Of a DNA stretch of 43,001 nucleotides, positions 23,958 to 32,042 are shown in pieces. Every line of letters begins with the position of its first letter. The stretch's first letter is position 1. Made by a program: the position numbers and the translations under genes. The notes under the pieces are model-generated. The model saw only the letters and a program-made list of their open reading frames with translations, searched no databases and was not told the DNA's origin. Origin of the DNA: Silvanigrellales bacterium (GTDB taxonomy: Bacteria > Bdellovibrionota_B > Oligoflexia > Silvanigrellales > Silvanigrellaceae); contig JADCJN010000015.1 of assembly GCA_020247005.1 (NCBI GenBank), positions 1-43,001 on the forward strand. The letters are read 5' to 3'.

Positions 23958-24719
23958 TCAAACTGCCGGCTCACGGACAGAAAGAAGAGTTCGCCACCAG
24001 CGAATCCAAGAGTCTGCACCCACTCCCGCCGGGGCTTGGGCTGGTGTGCGTGCAGGGGAAAGAGAATAGGCGACACGCTCGGCTCGGCCCAACACGTGGT
24101 CGCGTTCAATGAAACCCCAGAAGCGGCTTTCCGGGGAGTCGTCGCGATGGTCGCCCATGCAAAAGAAACGACCGGGCGGCACCACGAATTCACGCGCGTC
24201 GGGGAGGGAGCGGTGGGGGAGGAGCGAATGCTGCACGAGGTGCGGGGACGAGCCTTGCGGCGATTCCCAGGAAAGGCGCGCCACTTGAGCGGACACTTCA
24301 TACCGGGCGTAGAGGCTTTCGTCGGTGAGTTCCACCTCCTCGAGCGGAGTGCCATTGAGGCGAATGCGTCCTGCCTCCACAGCGATACGGTCTCCCCCGA
24401 TTCCAACCACGCGCTTCACCAGAACACCTTCGCCAGAGGGGTTGCGAAAGACAATGACGTCTCCCCGCGCGGGTGACGCCCAGGAAGTGAAGGGGCGTTC
24501 CTGGAACGGGAGGTGGAGGCCGTACGCCAGTCGATTCACGAGGAGGGTGTCTCCGGGCAAAAGCGTGGGCCGCATGGTGTCAGAGGGAAGGTAATAGAGG
24601 CCAAACACCGTGACACGCAGAAAACTCACGATGGCGACCACGAACGCAAGGGAAAGGCCTTCCCTCACGAGAAATCGTTTGAGGGTCAAAAGCCTTGCCC
24701 CTTGGGCTGGAGGTGACAT
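23958..24719 (-). CDS. lepB: Signal peptidase I with Thr at the nucleophile position
   Basis: Signal peptidase I removes signal peptides from exported proteins at the outer face of the inner membrane. The 253-residue protein has one clear N-terminal membrane helix (residues 22-43). Box B reads LPSDTMRPTLLPGD where the family has PS(G/x)SMxPTL, so the catalytic Ser is Thr48 (codon ACC at 24576-24578); Ser46, the oxyanion-hole residue of E. coli, remains. The Lys general base is present (VKRVVGIGGD, Lys102), as is box E GDHRDDSPESRFWGF (189-203). I use ATG 24719; a GTG at 24755 in frame is possible and neither has a clear ribosome site. The gene is divergent from ileS. Whether it is active with Thr cannot be told from sequence. 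Confidence 0.88.
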   Translation of the reverse strand: MSPPAQGARLLTLKRFLVREGLSLAFVVAIVSFLRVTVFGLYYLPSDTMRPTLLPGDTLLVNRLAYGLHLPFQERPFTSWASPARGDVIVFRNPSGEGVLVKRVVGIGGDRIAVEAGRIRLNGTPLEEVELTDESLYARYEVSAQVARLSWESPQGSSPHLVQHSLLPHRSLPDAREFVVPPGRFFCMGDHRDDSPESRFWGFIERDHVLGRAERVAYSLSPARTPAQAPAGVGADSWIRWWRTLLSVREPAV

Positions 24720-24781
24720 AAAGAGAAGTATTGGTTCATATTTTGTAAACTTCACGCACTCGAGGAAGGTTCACGAAGCCT

Positions 24782-27700
24782 ATGCGCGTCGACAAACCCG
24801 AGAAGACCATCGACTTTCCGGCCATGGAACGCAAGGTGCTGGAAACCTGGGACTCCCAAGACACCTTTCGGCGCAGCATCGAGTCTCGCCCCGCGTCTCG
24901 AAGTTACAATTTCTACGACGGCCCTCCGTTCGCTACGGGCTTGCCGCACTTTGGCCATTTCCTTCCCTCGTCCATTAAAGACGCGTTCCCCCGTTACTTT
25001 ACCATGAAGGGGCATCGGGTCGAGCGTCGGTTCGGTTGGGACTGCCACGGGCTTCCCATCGAAATGCTCATTCAGAAGGAACTCGGCCTCAATGGCCGAG
25101 CGGACATCGAAGACTACGGCGTGGCGCGCTTCAACAAGGCGTGTCGGGAATCGGTGCTGCGCTACACGAAAGAATGGCGTGAGTACATGCGCCGCCTCGG
25201 GCGCTGGGTTGACATGGACAACGAATACCGAACCATGGACCGCGACTTCATGGAAAGCGTGTGGGCCGTGCTCAGCCGCCTGTTCGACAAAGGTCTTCTT
25301 TACGAAGGCTTCACTGTCATGAGCTATTCGGCTGCGCTGGGTTCGACATTGTCGAACTCAGAGGCTTCTCTCGACTACCGCGATGTTCAAGACCCTTCCG
25401 TCACAGTGAAGGCGAAACTCAAAGGGGTGTTCGCAGGAAAGTCGCTCCTTGTGTGGACCACCACGCCTTGGACGCTGCCCGCCAATATTGCCGTTGCCAT
25501 TGATGCGGCGGCCACCTACGCCGAAGTGGAAGACCCGGAGTCGAAAGAAACCCTCATCGTGCTTGAGTCCCGGAAAGGCGACCACTGGAAAGAGGGCGCT
25601 CGCACCCTGCGAACGTTCCTTGGCCAAGAGCTCGTGGGTGTTGAGTATGAACCCTTTTTCTCCCACTTCGCAGAAAAAGCGGGCCAGGGTGCGTTTCGGG
25701 TCTACGGCACCGACTACGTCTTGCATGACACCGGAACGGGTGCGGTGCACACGGCCCCTGCCTTCGGCGAAGACGACTTCCGCTGTGCAAAACAGTACGG
25801 GCTCTCTGCCATCGACCACCTCGACGTGAATGGGCGTTACCTTCCGGGAAATCCGTTGGAGGTTGTGGGGCTCTTTTTCAAAGACGGCGACAAACCGCTC
25901 CTCGCCGACTTGAAAAAGCGTGGTCTTGTGTTTCGCCACGAGACGTTCGTGCATGCCTATCCCTTCTGTTACCGCTCAGGTACGCCGCTTCTCTTTCGCG
26001 CGAGTCCATCGTGGTTCGTGAAGGTGGAGTCGCTCCGCGAGCGCCTCTTGGCCGCCAACGAGCAGGTGCGTTGGGTTCCGGAGCACATCAAAGAGGGCCG
26101 TTTCGGGAAGTGGATAGAAAATGCGCGCGATTGGAATATTGGCCGTTCGCGGTATTGGGGCAACCCGCTCCCCTTGTGGAAGAACGACGTCACTGGCGAA
26201 GTGGTGTGCCTGGGTTCCGTGGCAGCGCTCGAAGCGAAGGCCGGCCGTGCCATTCCCGACATCCACATGGAATTTATTGACGACGTCACTTGGCCAGGTG
26301 AGGGTGGCAAGGGGACGTTCCGGCGTGTTCCCTTCGTGCTCGACTGCTGGTTCGAGTCGGGTGCGATGCCCTATGCGCAACTCCACTGGCCGTTTGAAAA
26401 GGAACAGGAGTTCGACGGCCTCTTTCCAGCAGACTTCATTTGCGAAGGGCTCGATCAAACACGCGGCTGGTTTTACAGCCTCATGAACCTGAGTGTGGCT
26501 CTCTTCAACAAGCCTGCGTTCAAGAATGTGGTGGTGAATGGTCTTGTCATGGCCTCCGACGGCCGCAAAATGAGCAAGAGCCTGAAGAATTACGCCGACC
26601 CCATGGAAACTCTTGAAACCTACGGCTCCGACTCCGTGCGTTTGTTCCTTCTCACCTCCCCGGGCACGGCGGCCGAGGAGGTTCGCTTTCAACTCGACGG
26701 AGTGAAAGAAAACACGAGGCGTGTTCTGTTGCCCCTTTGGAACGCCTATTCTTTCTTCGCGACGTATGCCGCTGTCGACGGGTATGATCCGGAAAAAGAC
26801 TTTTTAGACAGCGACGATGAGCTCGACCTTTGGGTGAAGCTGAGACTCGAACGCATGCTCGCCGACCTCGATGCCGCCATGACCTCGTACCACATCGCGA
26901 AGGCGGCGCCGGCGGTTGTTTCGTTTCTCGATGACCTCAACAATTGGTATATTCGTAGGAACCGGCGTCGCTTCTGGGACTCCGACAACAAAGCGTTCTC
27001 CACGCTTTTCGATGTCCTTGTGAAAACGTCGCAGGCTCTGGCTCCGTTTGCGCCCTTTGCGGCCGAGCATTTCTTCCAGAAGCTGGCCCTGACGCCCGCA
27101 TTGAAAGGCGTCGGGTCGGTGCATCTTTCTCTGTTGCCCGAGCCTCGGGCTCTCTCACCCAAAGAAGACGCCCTCCTTGAACGCGTGTCGCTCGTGCGCA
27201 GGGTGGTTGAGCTCGGGCGCAACATCCGGACGCAACACAAGCTGAAGAACCGTCAACCGCTTTTGCGACTCACGGTGGGAGTCCTGCACGAGACACAGGC
27301 CGCAGACATCCGTGCGATGGCCGATGTTTTGCGCGACGAGCTCAACGTGAAGGAAGTCGTCGTGACCCTGGAAAGCGCAAAATTGGCGACTGTGGTTGTG
27401 AAGCCGAACTTCAAGGTGCTTGGCAAGAGCCTTGGAGAGCGCGTGAAGGAACTTCAAGGTCTTTTAGCCACATTGTCGCAATCGGAAGCGTCAAAGGCAC
27501 TTCGAAAAGAAACCCTCGTTGTGAAAGCTCCTGGCGGCGACTTCACACTGCCTCCCGAGGCTCTCACTGTGGAGCTACATGGCACCGGCAAAGAGCTCGT
27601 TGCCACCGACGCCGACATTGTGGCTTCCATCGACCCCACGGTGACAGAAGAGCTTCGGCTGGAAGGTTTGGCGCGGGAACTGGTGAGCCTCGTGCAAAAG

Positions 27701-27913
27701 GCGCGCAAGGCTGCCGGATTCGAAGTTGAAGACCGCATTCATTTGCGCGTCGACGCGAGTCCTGCTCTTTTGGCTGCTGTGCAAAGCAACAGGGCCTACA
27801 TTGAAGAAGAAACGCTCTGCACACTGGTTTCCTCGCTGGAAGGTGCCGTGGTGTCTCCATGCGACCTCGAAGGTGAGTCGGTGACTCTTTATGTTCAAAA
27901 GCGGAACGTGTGA
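24782..27913 (+). CDS. ileS: Isoleucyl-tRNA synthetase, eukaryal-like type
   Basis: This class Ia enzyme (1043 residues) attaches isoleucine to tRNA-Ile. The N-terminus reads SYNFYDGPPFATGLPHFGHF, where HFGH (56-59) is the HIGH motif; RRFGWDCHGLPIE follows. The CP1 editing domain is recognisable by VWTTTPWTLPANIAVAI and GTGAVHTAPAFGEDDF. The KMSKS motif is at 596-600 (DGRKMSKSLKNY). GWDCHGLPIE, the length and the absence of a C-terminal Cys4 zinc site place it with type II (eukaryal-like) IleRS, which in other bacteria is linked to mupirocin tolerance; that is family knowledge, not shown here. There is no T-box leader: only about 60 bases separate it from lepB. AGGAAGG lies upstream of ATG 24782. 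Confidence 0.97.
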   Translation: MRVDKPEKTIDFPAMERKVLETWDSQDTFRRSIESRPASRSYNFYDGPPFATGLPHFGHFLPSSIKDAFPRYFTMKGHRVERRFGWDCHGLPIEMLIQKELGLNGRADIEDYGVARFNKACRESVLRYTKEWREYMRRLGRWVDMDNEYRTMDRDFMESVWAVLSRLFDKGLLYEGFTVMSYSAALGSTLSNSEASLDYRDVQDPSVTVKAKLKGVFAGKSLLVWTTTPWTLPANIAVAIDAAATYAEVEDPESKETLIVLESRKGDHWKEGARTLRTFLGQELVGVEYEPFFSHFAEKAGQGAFRVYGTDYVLHDTGTGAVHTAPAFGEDDFRCAKQYGLSAIDHLDVNGRYLPGNPLEVVGLFFKDGDKPLLADLKKRGLVFRHETFVHAYPFCYRSGTPLLFRASPSWFVKVESLRERLLAANEQVRWVPEHIKEGRFGKWIENARDWNIGRSRYWGNPLPLWKNDVTGEVVCLGSVAALEAKAGRAIPDIHMEFIDDVTWPGEGGKGTFRRVPFVLDCWFESGAMPYAQLHWPFEKEQEFDGLFPADFICEGLDQTRGWFYSLMNLSVALFNKPAFKNVVVNGLVMASDGRKMSKSLKNYADPMETLETYGSDSVRLFLLTSPGTAAEEVRFQLDGVKENTRRVLLPLWNAYSFFATYAAVDGYDPEKDFLDSDDELDLWVKLRLERMLADLDAAMTSYHIAKAAPAVVSFLDDLNNWYIRRNRRRFWDSDNKAFSTLFDVLVKTSQALAPFAPFAAEHFFQKLALTPALKGVGSVHLSLLPEPRALSPKEDALLERVSLVRRVVELGRNIRTQHKLKNRQPLLRLTVGVLHETQAADIRAMADVLRDELNVKEVVVTLESAKLATVVVKPNFKVLGKSLGERVKELQGLLATLSQSEASKALRKETLVVKAPGGDFTLPPEALTVELHGTGKELVATDADIVASIDPTVTEELRLEGLARELVSLVQKARKAAGFEVEDRIHLRVDASPALLAAVQSNRAYIEEETLCTLVSSLEGAVVSPCDLEGESVTLYVQKRNV

Positions 27914-27957
27914 CGCGATTTCTGCGCAAAACTTCTCTGACCGCTGCTCTCTCGAGC

Positions 27958-30882
27958 TCATGGTACCAGTCGGAAGGCCTTCTCCTCCCGGGCTATTCCC
28001 ACCATCGAATCCACCACAACAGGCACAAGGCTTTGCGACAACCAGCCTAGCTGGCCAAAGCTGCTCATTCCCCAACACTTCACTTCCCCAGTTGTTTGCA
28101 TCAACGCGCAGGTGTGATTGGCGCCTGTCATGATCCCCTCAACACTCGCGAGCCCGGGCACGTCAACCGGCGTGCTCGCGATTGGCATCTCCGCGCCAAT
28201 CTGATTTTCGAGACCGGATCCCCAGCATTTGACGCCGCCCGTCTGCGTCACGGCGCAGGTGTGAGACCCCCCTGCCGCAATACGGGCGATGCCTGTGAGC
28301 CCTGGGACGTCCACCGGCGTGGAACTGTTCTCCCCTGTTCCATCACCAAGATTGAGAAAATCGTTTCTTCCCCAACACTTCACTTCGCCGGTTGTTTGCA
28401 TCAGCGCGCAGGTGTGATGGCTCCCCGCCGAAAGGCTTGCGACGTCCGAGAGCCCCATCACTTCCAGAGGGATGCCGCTTTCCGTGACCGCGACATCGCC
28501 GTTGCCCAGCTGACCGAAGTCATTCTTGCCCCAGCACTTCACCGCGCCCGTCTGCAGTAACGCGCAGGTGTGGCTCTCGCCTGCCGAGAGCATCACAACA
28601 ACATCCGAGGAGAGTCCGCCAACCACGACGGGGCCTACGCTGAGATCTGTCGTTACGTTTCCGTCGCCAAGCTGACCGCGATCGTTCCGACCCCAACACT
28701 TCACGCTGCCCTGTGACGCGGCACACGTGTGAGACGCACCGACCGCAAGGCTGTCGACATCCGACACCCCCGCTACACTCAAGGGGCTGGCGCTCACAGG
28801 CGTTGAACTGGGATCCACTCCGAGCTGTCCGTAAAAATTCCCTCCCCAGCACGTCACACCATGTGACTGGGTCAAAGCACAAGTGTGAGAGAGGCCCAAA
28901 CCGAGGTCCTCAACATCGGCAAGTCCTGGCACGTCCCCTGGGAGCGAGTTCTGCCCCCAGGTCGTCAAGCCATCCCCGAGCTGGCCTGCGCTATTGTCTC
29001 CCCAGCATTTGACAGTGCCTGTCGGCGTGACGGCGCACGTATGATTGCTTGTGCTTCCTGTCACAATCCGCGTGACAGCGGGAAGGCCCACGGGGCTTTC
29101 CTTTGCGTTACCAACGGAAACAGATTGAGAGCCCAATTGTCCCAACGCATTGTCTCCCCAGCACTTTACGTTGCCCGCATGTGTGAGCGCACAGGTATGC
29201 CAGCGAGCAGCGGAAAGGCTCGTGATTCCTTCCAGCCCTGGCACGTCCACGGGGGTGATTCGCCCCAGGGTCGTTCCATCCCCGAGCTGGCCTGCGCTAT
29301 TGTCTCCCCAGCATTTTACATGGCCTGCCTGGGTTGCGGCGCAGGTAAAATACCATCCCGCCGCGAGGCTCGTCACGTTTGTGAGTCCCACAACATCGAC
29401 AACGGTGCTGCGGGGCGCGGTCGTTCCATCGCCCAGCCGGCCGTCCCCGTTGTATCCCCAGCATTTCACGCCACCCGCCTGGGTCACGGCGCACGTGTGG
29501 CCGTAGCCCGCCGCAAGGCCTGCAATGCCCGCAAGCCCTGGAACGTCGACGGGAGTACTTCGGGGTGTTGTCGTGCCATCGCCGAGCTCGCCGGCACCAT
29601 TCTGACCCCAGCATTTCACACCACCGGCCTTGGTTACAGCGCAGGTGTGAGAAGCCCCTGCGGCCAAACTCACGACGTCTGCAAGCCCTGGCACGTCCGC
29701 GGGTGCGCTGATGTTCAACCCCCAGCATTTCACTCCGCCCGCCTGAGTGACCGCACAGGTGTGGTTGTAGCCGGTAGCAAGGCCTGTAACATTGGAAAGG
29801 CCTGGCACGTCTACGGGGCTTGAGCGGTCTGCTGTCGTTCCATCGCCCAACTGTCCGTATTGGTTCTCTCCCCAGCATTTCACTCCACCGGCCTGGCTGA
29901 GCGCGCAGGTGTGTCGATGCCCAGAAACGATCTGCGCGTACCGACCGGGTCCTGGCGAGACGCATCTGTTCGAGCCCGCAGGCGCCGCCATCGGCCTTTG
30001 GCGGCCCGCCTCCATTCCAAGCGACGGCGGGAGGAGGGCAAAGTCGAGCGGCAACACGGAGACGGAAAATCCCCGCGTCGCGAAACTCAGTGGCTGGCCC
30101 AGGGAGTCAAGTATGTTCCATTGGGCTGTGTGGCTTCCGTCCCCTGTTGAAAAAGGCAACGCAAAGCTGAGCCCGCCCGCATTTACGGTCGCAGGCAAAC
30201 CACTGAATCCTGAGTCCGCGGCAAACGATGCTCCTGCTGGCTCCGTGCCGGTGACTGTGCCCAAAAAGCGGACTGCACAGTTGCCATCCATCGTTGGTGC
30301 AGCGAGCGAAAGTGCAAGAGCATCCGCCACGCCCTGCGTCTCTTGCGCCCCTTCAGAGGGGCTTTCCACAGGCGTTGGAGTGTTGCCTGCGCTCTCCCGT
30401 GGAAAAGGCACTTGAGCAGCCTCAAAGACCGTCTTTACGAGCTCCGCTGGGTCTGGGGGCCGGCGTGACTCCGGTGGGTTCGAAGAGAGCGCATCTGTGT
30501 ATTTGACCACGGCTTCAATGACGGCAGCGAAAGCCCTGTTCAAGTTTTCTGCGTCGCTTGCTGCACCACTGTGCGCCGTTGCCGCGAGCGTCTCACCCAG
30601 ACTGGTCGCGAAGGATTCTGTCCATTTCACGCCGTAGCTCTTTTCCAGAACACGAAAGGAGCCTGCGAGCCTGCGCTCGAGCGAACGTGCAAGAGTGATC
30701 CTCTTGCGAAGCAACGCGAGGTAACGGCTCTCTGCTTCTTGCTTCTTTCCTGTCTCTTTGGCAGGGGAAGCAACGGGCGGGGAACTGACCGCTTCCAGAG
30801 CGAGTTTACGATTGCACGCTGATAACCCGAAGAACAAGGAGGCAACGACGGTGCACAGGCATTTTGAGCGCGACCTTCGCAT
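27958..30882 (-). CDS. RCC1-repeat lipoprotein
   Basis: The 974-residue protein starts with a lipoprotein signal (lipobox LSAC, Cys23). A helical, charged region runs to about residue 190, then an Ig-like or beta region to about 320. Thirteen RCC1-type repeats follow, each built on G..HTCA(L/V)...G.VKCWG.N..GQLGDGT...P.DVPGL, which should close into one or two seven-bladed propellers. Repeat 2 is shortened, and repeat 13 ends the protein. Bacterial proteins of this kind are exported and often bind partners on the surface; the ligand here is unknown. The gene is convergent with ileS (44-base gap). GGAGG stands five bases before ATG 30882, and a TATAAG at 30923-30928 (minus strand) is a plausible -10. 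Long exact DNA repeats occur between blades. Confidence 0.93.
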   Translation of the reverse strand: MRRSRSKCLCTVVASLFFGLSACNRKLALEAVSSPPVASPAKETGKKQEAESRYLALLRKRITLARSLERRLAGSFRVLEKSYGVKWTESFATSLGETLAATAHSGAASDAENLNRAFAAVIEAVVKYTDALSSNPPESRRPPDPAELVKTVFEAAQVPFPRESAGNTPTPVESPSEGAQETQGVADALALSLAAPTMDGNCAVRFLGTVTGTEPAGASFAADSGFSGLPATVNAGGLSFALPFSTGDGSHTAQWNILDSLGQPLSFATRGFSVSVLPLDFALLPPSLGMEAGRQRPMAAPAGSNRCVSPGPGRYAQIVSGHRHTCALSQAGGVKCWGENQYGQLGDGTTADRSSPVDVPGLSNVTGLATGYNHTCAVTQAGGVKCWGLNISAPADVPGLADVVSLAAGASHTCAVTKAGGVKCWGQNGAGELGDGTTTPRSTPVDVPGLAGIAGLAAGYGHTCAVTQAGGVKCWGYNGDGRLGDGTTAPRSTVVDVVGLTNVTSLAAGWYFTCAATQAGHVKCWGDNSAGQLGDGTTLGRITPVDVPGLEGITSLSAARWHTCALTHAGNVKCWGDNALGQLGSQSVSVGNAKESPVGLPAVTRIVTGSTSNHTCAVTPTGTVKCWGDNSAGQLGDGLTTWGQNSLPGDVPGLADVEDLGLGLSHTCALTQSHGVTCWGGNFYGQLGVDPSSTPVSASPLSVAGVSDVDSLAVGASHTCAASQGSVKCWGRNDRGQLGDGNVTTDLSVGPVVVGGLSSDVVVMLSAGESHTCALLQTGAVKCWGKNDFGQLGNGDVAVTESGIPLEVMGLSDVASLSAGSHHTCALMQTTGEVKCWGRNDFLNLGDGTGENSSTPVDVPGLTGIARIAAGGSHTCAVTQTGGVKCWGSGLENQIGAEMPIASTPVDVPGLASVEGIMTGANHTCALMQTTGEVKCWGMSSFGQLGWLSQSLVPVVVDSMVGIAREEKAFRLVP
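28970..29010 (-). repeat. 41-bp exact direct repeat, copy 1 (within RCC1 gene)
   Basis: Bases 28970-29010 recur exactly at 29276-29316, 306 bases away in the same orientation, within adjoining RCC1 units. Another nearly identical pair of about 50 bases lies near 28067-28117 and 28367-28417. Such homology could allow loss or gain of blades by recombination. Confidence 0.9.
29276..29316 (-). repeat. 41-bp exact direct repeat, copy 2 (within RCC1 gene)
   Basis: Second copy of the 28970-29010 repeat, encoding the CWGDNSAGQLGDG part of an RCC1 blade. Its identity at the DNA level, including third codon positions, suggests recent duplication or gene conversion between blades. Confidence 0.9.
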
Positions 30883-31150
30883 GCAACCTCCACGGACACT
30901 CTCAGCACAGGCGTCACCACCGCTTATAGTCCATTCGTTCGTTAGGCAGAAAAGTTGAGCGGAATCGTGTTCGGTTGTTGAGAGATGCCGGTAAACGCTG
31001 ATGTCTTTTTGTTTTGGTCAACTTGCGTTTCGACGTGAAAGCGCTCCCTTTTGAGAATTAAAATATTGAATGCGACAGATGAGAGCTCTCGCCTGAGACT
31101 TCCTGCTGAAAGGATTGAGTTTTTAGAGCTACTCCTCGAGCCGAGGGCGG
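30883..31150. other. Upstream region of the RCC1 lipoprotein gene
   Basis: No gene is seen. The stretch is locally AT-rich (around 31040-31070) and should hold the RCC1 gene promoter. On the minus strand GACTATAAG (30922-30930) looks like an extended -10, with no good -35 partner. The far side adjoins a transposase remnant, so part of this DNA may be mobile-element debris. Confidence 0.4.
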
Positions 31151-31354
31151 TCATCGAGGCGTAAACCCCAAACATTCGTTGAGCTTTGCCAGTGGAGTCC
31201 GAGGTTTATCGTGCTTGCGGCGGACAACTCCTCCAACGCGCTTCCGCGACTTGCGCTTTGCCTGCAGGGTAAAGTAATTGAGGATGTCGTTCAGGTGGTT
31301 GGTGCAAAGCGAGCTCAACGCCGAGAGAAGCTCGGGACTGTCGAGCCGGCAATA
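31151..31354 (-). pseudogene. Integrase/transposase C-terminal remnant
   Basis: The last 67 codons of a minus-strand frame, from about YCRLDSPELL to a stop at 31151, match the conserved tail of DDE integrase-like transposases. The pattern in such proteins is a helix with LN.L...L..YLNFF, then KL.SK.RVG..V.K.YD.P.TPYQRLL. Here it reads HLNDILNYFTLQAKRKSRKRVGG, then VVRRKHDKPRTPLAKLNE. The upstream part of the frame (to 31501) does not match, and the catalytic domain is absent. It is a fossil of an insertion sequence between the RCC1 and cytochrome genes. The assignment rests on my recall of the family pattern. Confidence 0.5.
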
Positions 31355-32042
31355 TTGTGCCAGAGAGCAAAGCAGTGCAGGAAACCGGTTGCCTTGACCG
31401 TGCATGTGACTTTCCAGGCGAATTGCCCCGAAAGAGAACCGCCAAGGTGTGCAACCGTGTCGACGAGACGTGGCCTGGCTCTGAGACGTCGAGATGCTCA
31501 AGAGAAACCTAGACTTCTTCGCGTATATGTGAGGGCACTGTTCCCGACTGACCCGCTCGCCGCAGCTGACGCTTCAAACTTGCAAGAGCGCGTTGAATCG
31601 CCACCATAGACGCGAATGATGTGGACTGTCGTGAGTCCGGAAACAGGTGTGACTCGTTGAGCAGAGCGCTCTTGTTCTTCCGCTTTCGGGCCCCACTCTA
31701 GCGTTCCCATTGCTTTGGTGAGCTTGGACAGGTCCTTTTTCTCAAGAGATGCCCCCGTGCCGCGCTGCGCGCGGCCGGGGGGCGTGGCTTTCGGCCTGGC
31801 ATGTTTTCAACGGCATTCTGAGCGATGGAACTCGGGAATTGGCCCCGGCGGTCACTGTGGTGGGTGATGGAGGAGTCCTCTTGACGTCCGAGGAGCGGCA
31901 GGCAAAAGCCTTCAGGCTTGCAGGTTTGAAGGGTCTGCTCCATCGTCTCTTTCCGAAATTTGGCCATTTTGTGCGCTGGATGATAAGGAGGGGGCAAAGT
32001 TTCGTTGATCCGTGGTCCCGACACATGTTTTGGAGGAAACCC
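31355..32042. other. Non-coding region upstream of the YVTN/cytochrome gene
   Basis: About 690 bases without a supported gene. Frames open here give unrecognisable Arg- and Pro-rich peptides and lack ribosome sites. A strong GC hairpin is at 31751-31783. An AAGGAGGGGG at 31985-31994 resembles a Shine-Dalgarno but leads only to a short out-of-frame TTG frame. The promoter of the YVTN/cytochrome gene must lie here; I could not pick a convincing -35/-10 pair. Confidence 0.45.
31751..31783. repeat. GC-rich interrupted inverted repeat
   Basis: GCCCCC (31751-31756) and CCGCGC (31760-31765) pair with GCGCGG (31769-31774) and GGGGGC (31778-31783), giving a very stable hairpin with a three-base loop and a small internal bulge. 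No T-run follows. It sits 260 bases before the cytochrome gene and may be an old terminator or element end. Confidence 0.6.

Noticed and set aside
24720-24781. T-box leader for ileS
   Set aside because: Only about 60 bases separate lepB and ileS, too short for specifier and antiterminator stems.
31498-31710. 70-codon minus-strand frame before the integrase remnant
   Set aside because: No similarity to transposase sequence that I recognise and no ribosome site.
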